This document shows, piece after piece, positions 1 through 11,541 of a stretch of 64,000 bases of DNA. The notes below the pieces were generated by a model, which had not been told where the DNA came from, searched no databases, and saw only the letters and a list, made by a program, of their open reading frames with translations. The position numbers were made by a program, and so were the translations under genes. Every line of letters starts with the position of its first letter. Positions within the stretch are counted from its first letter, which is position 1. This DNA is from Laccaria trichodermophora (taxonomy: Eukaryota > Basidiomycota > Agaricomycetes > Agaricales > Hydnangiaceae). The stretch covers positions 397,862 to 461,861 of the forward strand of contig JACTVC010000015.1 in NCBI GenBank assembly GCA_018417955.1, read 5' to 3'.

Positions 1-8
1 AGCGGTGT

Positions 9-786
9 CTAAGCGGAAGTCAGTCGTGCACAACTAGTCAAATTCCAGGTTATACTGACGTGTTGTGGACCAGAAGCGTACCCATTCGTCATTGCTGCCC
101 GTATCGGTGAGGCCGGCAAGGGCTCTTGGAGAGGCGGAGCCACATATGAATGTGTCGGCCCAGCATAGCGCGTTGCATTCAATTCTGAGTTAGATGGAGC
201 CACGTAGGTTTCCGTCACCTGAGTGTATGTCGTGCCATTCGTTTGTGTTGGTTCAGCATATGTCGCGCCACCGTTTGAAAGCGGCGGAATCACGTAAGAC
301 TGCGTCGGCTGATATAATGTCGATTTATCTTGGACTCCGAAGGTGTTGGAAGGCTACCGAGAGCGGTGAGCACAACCTCGACAAATGAGGACGAGGTTAC
401 TCACAATGGCCATGAAATGAGAACCAAGGAGCTCTTGAGCTGTTAAGGAACCATTATTGACCCTTCCCGCTTCTCCGCCCTTGTTGAACAGTCAGAATCA
501 GTATAAAGCATAACCTCAAACATGCAACGATCACCTCGTTGCGCACTACACCAGACCCATCATCTCCTATCAACGAAGCCACACCCCGAGCACCGTATGT
601 CGCATCCATCCTTGACGCGTCGTAAAGCGTTCCTTGTGCATCCTGAGCCGTGTTTTCTGTAGATTGCGCGTTGGCAGGTGGTAAGAGTTTTCCAAAAGAG
701 GTTTTTGATGCCTGGTGTTGCTTGGAATCGGTGTTTCTGGAATTCGATTGTCCTCCATCCCAGTTGCCGAGCGTATAGCTAGCCAT
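9..786 (-). CDS. Hypothetical low-complexity protein, three exons
   Basis: I do not recognise this gene. Reading leftward from an ATG at 786, exon 1 (786-535), exon 2 (479-405) and exon 3 (353-9) join in one frame through two short introns. These have donors GTGATC and GTGAGT and acceptors AAG and TAG, of 55 and 51 bp. The product is about 220 aa. It is rich in Ser, Thr, Gln, Asn and Tyr, and exon 3 has loosely repeated Thr-Tyr and Val-Ala-Pro-Pro motifs, so it is probably disordered. No signal peptide or membrane segment is evident. An upstream in-frame ATG at 795 would add three residues. The stop at 9-11 may instead be skipped by a further intron beyond the window edge. The gene structure is moderately supported; the function is unknown. 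Confidence 0.45.
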
Positions 787-1407
787 CGGTAACACTGATG
801 CCTGGGAATTTCAGGCCATACAAGTATTGAGTCAAGGGGTAGGTAAAACCTGCAAGTAATTTGCGCCTAGGGCTTGGAGACCAAACAAAGCCCAACACAC
901 GTGCACAACATGCACATCATGTCGTGCTTTGCGCAAAACACTTTTACAACACTTTCAATTCCACCTTTTAGAATAACTACCCTGCGATTAAAACGATATA
1001 ATGTGCTACTGGAAACAGACCAATTTTTGGAACAGTGTCGGATCTAAAAATTTATTATGAAAAAGATACGTTTGCTCCGAAAAACAGGCCCCAAACTACT
1101 GTACCAAGTCCTTTCGAAAACAAAATTGGCATGGAATCAAGATGGATGAGAAGGCGGTTTATAAACCAAAACGACAGACCAAAACGAGGCCAGAGTTTGT
1201 AAAATTGAAGATGTTCCATACAAAATCGCAAGGACGGATCCCCAAAACACAAAAGGCTGCTGGCGTTTGCTTTTACGCACATCTCGTATCAAAGAAGACA
1301 GCCAAGAGCGGCGATATCGAATAAGTTTCTCAAGGGAATAGACTCGACGCATCAAAACCTTGTTGATTCCGCAGATTAGAAAAAATTCTATCAATCTCAA
1401 TCGGAAG
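787..1407. other. Intergenic, nothing recognised
   Basis: This stretch separates two minus-strand genes. Open frames are short and overlap in conflicting frames, and none shows a recognisable motif or plausible splice chain. I see no repeat shared with the rest of the window. Confidence 0.5.
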
Positions 1408-2889
1408 TTATGATACCTGGGGCTGGCATTCCCTATTGCGTAAAAAGTCTTCTCGGCGTATGACTTCGTTCCACGTCCAATTTGGCCCCAGTCCGAGTGC
1501 CTCCGCTTCTATCCTGTACCGATCCCGACCGTAAAGTACATAAAGAGAGTGTAAGATCTCGGACCCCAACGTTTCTATGCCAAACGCCCTAAAAAGCGAT
1601 ATTCGGGTTACCAGAAAACGAAAAAGAAATGTAAAAAGCTTACCGAGCAATTACGTTGTTGTTATAACTCGCCAGGCTAATCGCATCGACAGGGCCAAGT
1701 CTCAAAACCTTTAATTTCTTCCCGTCTAGCTGAAAATGTTCCCTGACGTTCTCCGTTGGTATTATTTCTATATCAACCTCAACGAGATGTTTAAGTGTGA
1801 TATTGAAAGAACATTGGAATCCGGGACAGGGAAGGCCAAACAAGGAGCCGATTTGGGTCTTTAAAGTCTGACTTCCAATTACCATCGAGTGATCGAAAAG
1901 CAGGGATAACCAGAGAAGACGCCATGCTTGAAGTCTCTATATAAAAAAGAAAGTTGATTGACAAAACACATCGGATTGTATTATTGACCTACTCTGGCGG
2001 TGTCGTCCCCAATGGTCTCTGGTAACCTCAGAGCAGCAACGAGCTCCGCAATCGTTTCACCTCCCGCCATCCCCTGAACAAACTGCGAGAGACGTCTCAT
2101 CCGTTCTAAGAAGTCGGCAACGATTGGTGCTTGAGACCCATCCCTGAGCTTCCACCGAACATAGTCACGATCATAACCTAGTATACCACGACTTGCGGCA
2201 TTAGATCCAAATAAAGATGTATTGAGGTCGTTCAGGTCATCTTCCGTCAGGATGTGTTTTCCTTCTTTCATCTTCGATATTATTTTTTTGAGCTGGCCTG
2301 CGTAGACGTAGGATTGCTCTGGCGTTCGCGTAAATGTTGGATCTTGAAGTTCATCAAGGACGATGTCGCTTGTATCTTCGGGAACGCATTTTTTGAGCTT
2401 TGGGAATACAAAACATAGATGTAGAACGTACCAGCGGCCGAATTGGCGCCATCGCCAGCCTGATCTTGCGGGGCACTGCAATCAGCGGTTAGATTATCTC
2501 ATATTTTCAATCCTGAGTTCAATGACCCACAGTGGAACCTCAATATTAGCCGTAATGGCACAGTCAACGACGGTGTCGTTGAAGAGCCTTGCGACATCAT
2601 CTGAGAGGGCAGGATGGCCACTGTGTTGCTCGTTGATGACAGTGGTACCAAAAACGGTCTCCCCAGCGAAACTCTGACTGTTCACGTAATGGTGGGTGTG
2701 GCTATGCCAGCTCTGATCATGGTAGTTTTCCACATTTGTAGTGCGTGGGGAGGGATGGTGCAAGTTAGAGTGTGAGATCGTGTTGTTGTGCTGGTGCCAG
2801 CTCTGATCGTGGTAGTTTGTTACATTCGTAGTGCTCGGGGAGGGGTGGTGCCCAAAGTAATCTGAAGGTGGGATCGTGAGCTCTGCCAT
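1408..2889 (-). CDS. Hypothetical protein with an internal His-rich repeat
   Basis: The family is not recognised. The frame starts at an ATG at 2889 (MAELTIPPSDYFG). The 3' half splices cleanly: the exon ending at 1993 (donor GTAGGT) joins 1936-1644, which joins 1588-1408 (donor GTAAGC, acceptor TTTTTAG). The joins near 2400-2510 are less certain. The N-terminal 80 residues contain a direct repeat of about 22 aa, each unit carrying HHPSP, TTNV, NYHDQSWH and further His. It corresponds to a near-identical DNA repeat at about 2710-2762 and 2802-2852. The central part is helical-looking (GQLKKIISKMKEGKHILTED). The C-terminal part contains GPNWTWNEVIRREDFLR. No membrane segment is obvious. It could be a regulatory or scaffold protein, but nothing in the sequence settles this. 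Confidence 0.5.
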
Positions 2890-3352
2890 CGTGAAGGAGA
2901 AGGTCTGATCCAGGCCAGATGAATGAAAGTTCTCTCGAACTTATACGGGGGGACATCTTCAAACTGTCAGGAACTTTGCTGTCATGATGCTGTGCTGCTG
3001 CCTGAGCAATGTCAGAACGGAGCACAGGAAGAGCACGGCCACCGTGAACCCAATGGTGCCTGGATTCGTAGACGTCTGCAGAGGAAGTTTGAAGCAAGTT
3101 TGAAGGTGACATGAAAAGATAGCCAAAAAATCAGAAATCGGCGCGGCGCGCGGCGCCAAACAACGGGCTTCGTTTACGTAATGAACACTTCTCTTGGCAC
3201 TTGCAGCGGGCCTGCCTGGCATGGCAGATACTGTGCTGATAAGTAAGCGCCTGCACCTCATTGTACATTCCACTAACATCTTGAAATCCATACTAATGCC
3301 CTTATTTAGATCTGGACCGCAAAGCCCCTCCGCAACTGGTCTAGAAGACTCC

Positions 3353-4683
3353 ATGGATGGCCGTGGAGGACACAGCGACGGGGTGCCAGTGAGCATATGA
3401 TCTTAATAGATGCATTAAACTCTGGGTTGAACGAAGCAGACAGGCGAACAAATGGGTCCTCGTTACTGTGCGTCCACCCCACCTACATCAATGTTTACAC
3501 AGCTGTTGGACTAATTTCTTGCTAATGAATTCCATCAACTAGTATATTATCGTCCTTACACAAAGGACGGCGCAATCAAGTCCCTCAACCCCATCTACTC
3601 CAACGATCCCTTCATTAGCCGCGTTTTGCCAAAGTCCATCACGCCCCCTCATACCGCCCTATCACTGAAGAAACATCTGTGCAAGATCGAAGGCGTGGCA
3701 GGATCGAACGCTGTTCTATTCGAAGTGCTGTCGAATGATGCTGCCATTCCAGATTCCACACGTCTCAAGCTTCGTGGTCATCTTGGCTTAGGCGTGTCGT
3801 CTCGCGAGCCCATGGCTTTGGTAGTCGGGGCTGCTGACGTTGAGAAACGATCTGGTGTCCTTATTCCGACGGAGTTAAGCGAAAACCCTGATCCACAAGA
3901 GAGTCGCTACAGTACGCCTAACATTCTGATCGTCATTCTCGGTTCTAATGGGTATTAGTATATTACCGTGTATACGATGAAGACGGCGAAGTAAACTCGA
4001 AAACAACCTTTGACAGAAATGATACCTCCTTGGGTCGCGTAGACGCCTTATCCGTGGCGCCACCTTACACCGTGGCCTCCTTAAAATCTCGCATCGCGAA
4101 AGCCGAAGACATCGTAGACAGGGCGATCCAATTGTTCGAGGACACCGATGGTGAAACCCTCATGAAGGACGCTGACCGGGCATCCTTTCTCGCAGAGACC
4201 TTTCCGGGTTGCCTTGAAGATGACCCGTTAGCCTTCATCTACGGGCCAAAAATTCCGGGCCAAGGATCAATGACGAGGCCGATTCGAGCAAATATTCAAT
4301 GCGGTGAGCAAAATCGTCAAAGATTCGCCCACCGTATTCTTATGCTTGTCATTCAAGATCCCAATCCCCAGAGCATTTCCACATGGCATGCCCACAGCGT
4401 AGGAGAGATTCTCCACACTGACGGAGTCAAGGTAACAAAACCTTACATGACGACCGGGGGTCCAACAGGTATTGTATTTTCGCGTTCTCTCTTCTTTGTA
4501 GTCATGTCTCTCTTTCAAAGGCAGCTGGAACGGTTACATGGCAATAAACTCCGCTGGAAAATTGGCATGTGAGTAATCAATATCTCTTCACTCAATTTGC
4601 AAGGCTGAAGTGACTTTTTACAACTAGTCGTGGTAGCCGGTAAGCCGGATTTTCTTGATATGCATCTTTCGCTCGTCACCTAA
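3353..4683 (+). CDS. U1: double ubiquitin-like protein with TDG module, intact
   Basis: Seven exons give a 331 aa frame: 3353-3388, 3437-3467, 3543-3911, 3959-4303, 4358-4468, 4521-4568 and 4628-4683. All introns are 48-75 bp GT-AG. The first two exons encode MDGRGGHSDGVP and a short linker ending GPRY. Exon 3 is ubiquitin-like domain 1 (YYRPYTKDGAI, then SITPPHTALSLKKHLCKIEG, ending EPMALVV). Exon 4 is ubiquitin-like domain 2 (YYRVYDEDGEV, LGRVDALSVAPP, SLKSRIAKAE, ending DPLAFIYG). A beta-beta-helix-beta pattern with the helix after the PPHT or PPYT turn is why I call them ubiquitin-like; this is a pattern call, not a database hit. Exons 5-6 encode the TDG module (STWHAHSVGEILHTDGVKV, then GYMAINSAGK). 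No catalytic motif is seen. It is probably a cytosolic adaptor. It is the best model for the TDG branch of the family. Confidence 0.7.
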
Positions 4684-5601
4684 GCGGCTTCGTATCTGTT
4701 TAAAAGATCGATTCACTTTCTGTTGATCATCCGATCATTCTCCCATAGCGGTTATGTTTTTTTTTTGGCTAGTTGGACATCTATGTATGCTTCCATTATT
4801 GACGCGGTACCTTCCAAATTAGCAAATCCGTTTCGTAAATCACGGTATTATTCAGTCGGTTTTATTTCTATCGCTCTTATGAATGCGACTTCAACATTTC
4901 AACGTTCAACGTTCAACGTTCAACGCTAATGATTGATTTGGCCCCTGGGCAAAGCTCTGCAATCACGGCTTGCGTGAGTCTCATTTTATTTATATTTATC
5001 ACTCTACCCAAAATTGAATATGGATAGAATAACCTTATCCGATGCAGCTTGAGCACTGTTTTGATCTCTGTGATTCAGTTGATTATAAACGGGATTGGCA
5101 TCGGCTGGACCTTTGTGCTTCTACGTGGAGTAATCTTGATCTCAGTGCCACTCGTCCTGCTAGCCATGAAGCTTTAAGCTTTAACGCTCGGTCCTGCTGG
5201 TCGTGCCCGGAGGCGAAAGACCGGTCAACATTAGTGTCCATCAGAAGGAGAATTTTTTTCCTGGTTGACAGATACCCTGGCACCAGAACGAATTGCTTAG
5301 ATGTTAACTAATGCAACAATTGAATCATGAATGCAGTTTGTATGGATTACAAAGAGCACAGTACCGACCGATCCAATCAGGGTTCCATGAGTCTCAACGT
5401 TTGGTTGGAACGGCAATCTACATATATATCAGACCCGGGCGGGGTTAATTTGGTGTGGAATGATGTAGAACTACAGGAAAGAAATTGTAAAACCAGGTTA
5501 GAGTAAACTTGAGTTGTGGTTTGTATAAAGGCCTTTCATCGGTCATTATATCTGCTTGACACGGTCTAGAAGGCAGTCTCCAGTTATTCAGAATTTTTTT
5601 C
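4684..5601. other. Intergenic between convergent U1 and U2
   Basis: No gene is supported. A seven-base tandem repeat (TTCAACG, four to five units) lies at about 4890-4926. From about 5440 to 5600 the sequence is the 3' flank of U2 and matches, inverted, the 3' flank of U7 at about 44180-44300. Confidence 0.5.
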
Positions 5602-7870
5602 TTAACAATACAACCACTCACAGGACAACACAACTATGACCAGAAATGTGTCAAATGTTCAAATTGGTGTGAATATTTTGGTTACTCACATCCGTGTTTA
5701 CCAGCAGAGTTTGTCGCCATGTACCCTTCGTAGCTGTCTGTTGGATAAAATCAGGAAAGCGTCCTATGCTACGTTAGAAGTTGTTGCAGGGCGAAATACT
5801 ATTTTTATAATCTTTCTTCGTAACCTTGATTCCATCTGAGAATAAAATTTCGCCCTTGACTATTGGCAGCCAAGCAGGAGCATCGAGTGGATATGCTAGA
5901 CGGGGAATGAGGGAGGGATACAAAGATTTTGAGGTAATGACTTGCCAAAGGTATTGTTGGTTATGAGTTTAATTTGCGTCTCAACTTCTGGAGGCTTAGA
6001 TGCCGGCAATGAGTCCACGCAATTTAGGCAAATGAAGGCCATTGGTTCATCTGCTGTGGAACCTGGGTGCTGGTCTGTAAAAAGAGCTATAGTGTCTGAA
6101 TCGCTCATAGGGCTGTCACCGCTCAGGTCCTCAAATAGTTGTAAATGTTTGCCCCCAAAGCCCTCAAATTTAGCGAGTCGCGCTTTCAAAGATGAGACGT
6201 TGAAGGGCGGTGAGATGGAAAGAGAATTTATGCGTCCCAAAGCAGGATCATCTTCATCGAAAGACGTCTTCGAGGTGGTTTCGCCCTCCTTGTTGTAATA
6301 GCGGTAGTAAACTAAAATGTGATAAGGCGATCATGAACAGGAAGTGCCAGTTCCAGCGACACTCTACCGTAATTGATATGTTGGCTAGTGGATTCTCAGG
6401 AAGTCCTGCTGTGTTTGAGGTCCACCGGTCGACCGTTTTTCAACATTCTTGATGAGCAGAACCATAGGCTCCTTCTCAGATGAGCCTGGACCATGACGGT
6501 TCATGAGAGCAAGACGAGAAGAATTATCCAGGATCGTTTGGCTTAGAGTGATGAATACAGATGAGCGTTCTCCGATCCCGAAAAGCCCTCGATCTTGCAT
6601 AGGTGACTTTTAAGAGAAGCGGCGGTATGGGGAGGTGTGACGGCTTTTGACAAGATACGACCGATGAAGCGATCATTGGAGTAGGCGGGGCTTCTCGATT
6701 CAATCGCGCCGTCTTCCTGATAGGGGCGATAGTAAACTGTAGGGAGATCGCTTGAGAATGTGATGGCAAAGCAACTCATCTGACATACGATAACGGGGCC
6801 CGGGGGCACTGGCAGGTCCCTCCTGCACCCGAAGATAAGGACGAATTTATTTCTGGGAAAATGATTGCACTCACTCCTCCTCCTCGACCATCCGATAAAC
6901 TTGATTCCGTAGGGTGTGAGCGAGCAGGCGAAAATGCGCTCATCGTTCGACCTCTCTCCACTGGAACGCTCGTCACTACAAGTTATGGTGAAGGAACTCC
7001 ACCAGCTTGCGACGGTGACTTGAGGCGCCCATATCCTGTGATGTCAAAATCTGATCAGGTGAGAGGTCCGATTGGCCGAACCACAGTTTTTTTTTTTTTT
7101 TTTTATTATCTCGAGATTTACGTGCAACAAGTAGTCTAGTACTAAGACGCACGGGAAGCGTATGGCTTCCCTTTTAGATGTAATTATGTCGTGCGGGCTT
7201 TCCATTGAGTGAATTTGGGTGTCCGATGTGTAGCTGTATTGTATAAGAGATGTGTAGGGCTGTGTGCAGGGGCCAGAGATCTGGAGGTCAGAGTCGGGTG
7301 CGTCGTGACGACGCTAGGGGCATGGCGGGCGCTCTTGCGCTCGCGGGGGATTGGGTCTGGGTGTGGGCATCGTATGGGTGTTATGGTTCAGCGTCAGACT
7401 CATCGTCTTCTGAGTCCTCGACCGAACCACAGTTGTCCGCCATTTGCTCCAAATGGAAATCTTGATGATGAACCGTAGAATCTGTACAGCCCGGGCCGCC
7501 TGAGGTGCTGCCGTGTCTGGTTTGAAGAGAATCCCAATGTCCTTCATGTTTTCTCTTGAGGTTTTTCCTGAACCACCCGCCAAATTTACTTTCTTAAAAT
7601 TTTGAAAAAATGCCGTCCTTGAAAGTGCCGTTTGCTACTTCGAAGGTGTTTTGATGAGTGTCGAACGTACGTTGAACAGCGTGCGATTTTTATTCGGACC
7701 ACAACAACTCCCCATAACCACCACTTTCTCGGTCTCTCAATATAACTATATGTATACGATGCTTTTCCAGCGGGAAGCGCATTGCAAACAGGCACCAACG
7801 AATAACCTAAACACCACAACAGAGGCGCCCATTCCATAATCGCCCCGCTTAACACTACTATCAATCAGCG
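5440..7870 (-). repeat. Segmental duplication, copy A
   Basis: The reverse complement of this segment matches 40730-44300: the U2/U7 gene, its 3' flank, the promoter side (CTGATCAGGTGAGAGG near 7055) and a stretch at 7590-7870. Copy A lacks the two transposons that interrupt copy B, so it shows the pre-insertion state. A run of about 20 T lies at about 7086-7105. No gene is supported between 6894 and 7870. Confidence 0.75.
5602..6893 (-). pseudogene. U2: U-family gene, TDG type, inactivated
   Basis: All parts of a TDG-type member are present on the minus strand. They are a DGRGG-type first exon near 6893-6878, ubiquitin-like domain 1 (6736-6368), domain 2 (about 6300-5960), the TDG module (about 5890-5690) and a short last exon ending at 5602. 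Domain 1 has lost one base compared with its closest relative U7, which creates a stop just after LYSSL. A second indel near 6410 shifts the end of the exon. The first exon lacks the ATG seen in U7. Domain 2 is still open, with MGRINSLSISPPFNVSSLKA and ending DEPMAFIC. The whole gene and its flanks are duplicated, in the opposite direction, at 42.75-44.3 kb. Confidence 0.7.
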
Positions 7871-7876
7871 CCACGC

Positions 7877-9177
7877 ATGATGCACACGACTAGCAGTGTT
7901 GCGCAAGAACCACCGACGTCTCCGCACGTAGCTTCGTTGGATGGTAGAGGGTCAGAAAATATCTCTCCACAGAGAAAGGGTCCAGCGAAAGCGATCCGTT
8001 ATCGTGCGCTGAGTGTTGACTTTTGCAATTCATTCATTTACTGACAGGCGGCCAGTATACTACCGTCTTTACACGAAGGATGGAGCTATTGAATCGTACA
8101 ACCACATTTACTCAAACGACCGATCTATAGGACGAATCCTTACCAAGGCTGTCGCACCGCCTCATACCCGTCTCGTCCCTCAAGAAGTATCTCTGCAAGG
8201 TCGAGGGTCTCTCTCAGGCTGGCGCCGAAAACTCGGATCTATACGACACGCTTTCGAGCCAGTCTGCTATGATGCCGGATTCTACTGGGATTTCGCTCTT
8301 GGGAGAATCGGGAATAGGTTCATCTGTGGACGACCCAGCGGTTTTGGTCATTGGAAATGAAGACTTTGGAAAGCGAGCGGGAAACACAGACGTATCGAAA
8401 GACCTACCTGAAACACCTGATACCACGGATACACGCCATGGTACGCGTGATAACCTTGTCCGTTGTTGAACGTCCTGACGTTTATGTAGTCTACTACCGC
8501 GTCTACGATGGTGTGGGTGAAGTAACATCAAAAACACACTTTGACGAAGACGACACATCGCTAGGACGAGTTGACGTGCTCTCTATCGCGCCGCCACGCA
8601 CCATTTCATCCTTAAGGTCTCGCCTGTTGAAAGCAGAGGACTGTCTTGGTGATGACGTTCAGTTGTTTGAAAACATAGGGAGTGATTCTCCCATGGACGA
8701 CACCGATATCTTGACCCTTCTTGGTGATGATTATCCGGGAAGCACTGAAGACCAACCTATGGCCATTGTGTGCAAGAAAAAACCAACCATAACATCACCG
8801 CCGAAGCCTCCAGCACGTTCAATGAAAATCAGGGTAACCATAACACAGAGTCAGTGCCGTCCGCTTATGGTGCTTCCTTGACGGTGAGAATATTTTCAGG
8901 TTTCGGGCATTGCCCAAACTGGCTTCCCATCTCGACTGGCGAAGTATTTCTCACAGATGGGATTGTAATTCAACACCTTGGATGTCCAGGTGTGGCTTGA
9001 TTATGGACTTAATCAGGCCGAATTTGTGACTTGTCACCCAGCTGTCGATAAGTACCACTACTCTGGATACATCGCGACCAACTCGGTGGGTAGGAAAGGC
9101 TGTGAGTATTTGTCAAAATCTCACCCTGGTATAATCTCTTACCATACATTTCGCCAGTCGTCGCGAACTCTGAGTGA
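7877..9177 (+). pseudogene. U3: U-family gene, TDG type, one frameshift
   Basis: A complete exon series is visible. Exon 1 (7877-8003) encodes a 42-residue leader containing SLDGRGSENISPQRKGPAKA and ending IRY. Then come ubiquitin-like domain 1 (8056-8440), domain 2 (8490 to about 8840; YYRVYDGVGEV, LGRVDVLSIAPP, EDQPMAIVC), the TDG module (PNWLPISTGEVFLTDGIVI, then HYSGYIATNSVGRKG) and a last exon ending at 9177. All junctions fit phase 1. The only defect seen is one extra base in the C run of the PPHT turn near 8165, making exon 2 385 bp instead of a multiple of three and breaking domain 1. It could be a recent mutation, a sequencing error, or avoided by alternative splicing. Otherwise it would be an intact gene. 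Confidence 0.65.
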
Positions 9178-9414
9178 TTCATCTGCTCTGACATTATTTT
9201 CAATGGCATTGTAATCAATGCTTCGCCTATTAGTTGCTTCAAAATTTTGTTCATATATCCCTTCTGTCGCCGTTTCTGTCAATGATGGGCCCGTCGCCGT
9301 TAAAAGGTGACGCGTTGACGGCTCATATGAGGACAAGTTTGTTATTAAAAATCTTTTCAGTGAATGTACTGCATCGGCGGAAGTAATAAGATCCAAGGGC
9401 TACTCCTCGGGTTG

Positions 9415-9603
9415 ATAGTGAGTCGTTCGATAGTCATATAGCGCCTCAGCTCGCAGTCCCACACACTCCACCTTTTGCAAAAAGGTAGAAGCCTCGTTCA
9501 CCACCCTTACTTCCCACCAAAAATCACCAAGAACGTCCGGTCCATCTCCTTTGATGGTAAATCGCTCTCATCCTGTATATCTATCGGACGGCCTGGACTC
9601 CGA
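9415..9603 (-). pseudogene. Relic SH3 region downstream of U4
   Basis: This minus-strand sequence directly follows the U4 stop codon. It matches the second half of the U5 SH3 exon: DNA for a WWEVRVVN-like linker, then VGLRAEALYDYRT, then an in-frame stop after PEE. U5 continues here with a full SH3 domain, so this is C-terminal coding sequence lost by U4. Confidence 0.7.
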
Positions 9604-10698
9604 CTATTTGGAATTTGGACTTGCGGAGTCGATAATTAAGTAGTTGGAGGGTACGATCCCAATCGATCCAAGCATTGTTTTAGCTTGCCACCACTTGCCT
9701 TTGCCATTTATAATGTCAAAGATGTCTCCTTCTTTGAAGGATAATTCATTGGGATCATCAGGCGAGGCTTGATAGTCGTATAGAGCCCGTGCCTGCATGA
9801 CAGGCGTATGCTGCACGGGAGTTTAGATACTACTATGGCTTTGCCCAAAAGGCTCCAAGAAAACACACCTTTTCCGGTGGATGAATGAGTGCCATTGGCC
9901 GGGATTCAGACCTTCCAGTGAGTCGGTCTTCAAGGAAGAAGTGATCGTCCTCCTCTATCAGAACTTGACCAGTAATATCCTCGAACAACTTCATTGCAGT
10001 CCTCTGAGCTTTATCGATCCATTCAGCACCAGCAAGGCGGTTTTTTAGAGTCGCGATGGTGTGGGGAGGGGGGATAGAAGCAATCAAGATTCGGCCTAAT
10101 GAATTATCGGCTGTGTTGAAATTTTCAAACGATTCGACCTCTCCGTCCTCGTCGTACACTCGATAATACACTAATTCCACCACGAGTGAATGGCTTATCA
10201 AGTATCCAGTACCAAATTCACTCACGGTAGGGTTCATCCAACGGCTTAATCAATTCCGTCATCTCACTCTCCGCAGCGAGAAATTTGCATACTCTACTCG
10301 CCTTCGTATCCGGTGGATCGATGACGAGCGCCATTGGCTCAGTCTCTGATAGGCCAGGTCCAGGATCTCCAAAGACGGAAAGAAGGGTTGAGCCATCCAT
10401 CGGAGATTGACTCGAAACAGAAGCAAATAGCTCGCTCTTCGCCACGCCTGTAAAGCCCTCAACTTTCAACACACATCGTGTAAAAGAGGTAACGGTATGA
10501 GGAGGCGTGATGGACTTGGCAGAGATACGGCCGAGATAATCGTCGTTTTTATAAACGGTTGTGTTAACCTCGATAGGGCCATCCGGGGTGTAGAGTCGAT
10601 AATATACTGTTGTTCCAGAAGTGTTGGGCAAAACTGATTGCTCGCAGAGAGGAAAGGGAGGACGCACAGTAACGATTTAGATCAAGCGGACCTGCCAT
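9604..10698 (-). CDS. U4: double ubiquitin-like protein with one SH3 domain
   Basis: Four exons (10698-10668, 10606-10226, 10170-9869, 9810-9604) give a 306 aa frame. The first encodes MAGPLDLNRY. Ubiquitin-like domain 1 carries YYRLYTPDGPIEV, LGRISAKSITPPHTVTS and EPMALVIDPP. Domain 2 carries YYRVYDEDGEV, LGRILIASIPPPHTIATL and RPMALIHPP. The last exon encodes an SH3 domain (ARALYDYQASPDDPNELSF, KWWQAK, GIVPSNYL), which normally binds proline-rich peptides. A stop falls just after this SH3. In the neighbour U5 the same exon continues through a partial and a full SH3, so U4 is a C-terminally shortened copy. It arose by a roughly 2.2 kb tandem duplication with U5. It is probably still translatable; the role as a protein-interaction adaptor is inferred. 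Confidence 0.65.
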
Positions 10699-11541
10699 GG
10701 CTATCTCGTTCCTCTCTATCCGCAAGGTAAAATGCAAGCAGAGACAAGAAACGACTCAGAGATATGCGCGTCGATTGACCAGATCTACGTCGAAAACTTG
10801 GCTTTTGAAGTAAAGGATCAAAGGCTGTGCATTTCGAATTCCCATGACAAATGGGCGCTCGACGGGCGCTGAAGATGTATTAGAGGACACTCTGGTACTT
10901 ACATCACAACTCCCGCTGGTTATCTGGTGGTAGAAGACGAAATGCAAAATCAGCTAAATTTTTATCGCAGCTAAGATCAAGCTAAGATATCTATTATCGG
11001 CTAATACCTCCCATTTAACAACCTTAACATTTCCTCAAAGTCCTTCATTCTTGAGATCACGATAATGATTCGTGGATTCCCTGCGAGAACTACGTTATCT
11101 CCACATACAACGTGAACCATACAACACATAAAAAATTCACTTGTATCGTGGTCTGTCTACGAGAGACTACGTTATCTCAGAGTCTAATTCGCCCTCGTTC
11201 AAAGTCAAAGAGCGCCTCATGACAAACGCGTCAGTACTCGGAAGCGATCTGGTTCTGGTGGGAGAGGGACCAAAGGGACTGGAATCAACAACCACGTCAC
11301 ACGAAGTTATCTTATCTCAATGTCAACTGTCTGTAACCAATGTGCAGTTTCTTGCCAATTCCCCCTCTCCTAATATCTTGTAAATAACCCTAACCCCATG
11401 TTATAACTCGTCATACCCTCCGGAACAAATACCACGCACTCGGGTCGACACCATGGCACAAATACCGTTCTTCACTTAAAAAGATCACAGTAGCTATACC
11501 GATAGAACCAGAGCCCACATCTGAATAAGCCCATGCCCATG

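Noticed and set aside
1055..1400. Overlapping frames on both strands at 1.05-1.4 kb as a gene
   Set aside because: No conserved motif, no splice chain, and frames conflict between strands.
7209..7583. Overlapping frames at 7.2-7.6 kb as a gene
   Set aside because: The matching parts in the duplicated segment at 41.9-42.2 kb do not keep any of these frames, so coding use is unlikely.
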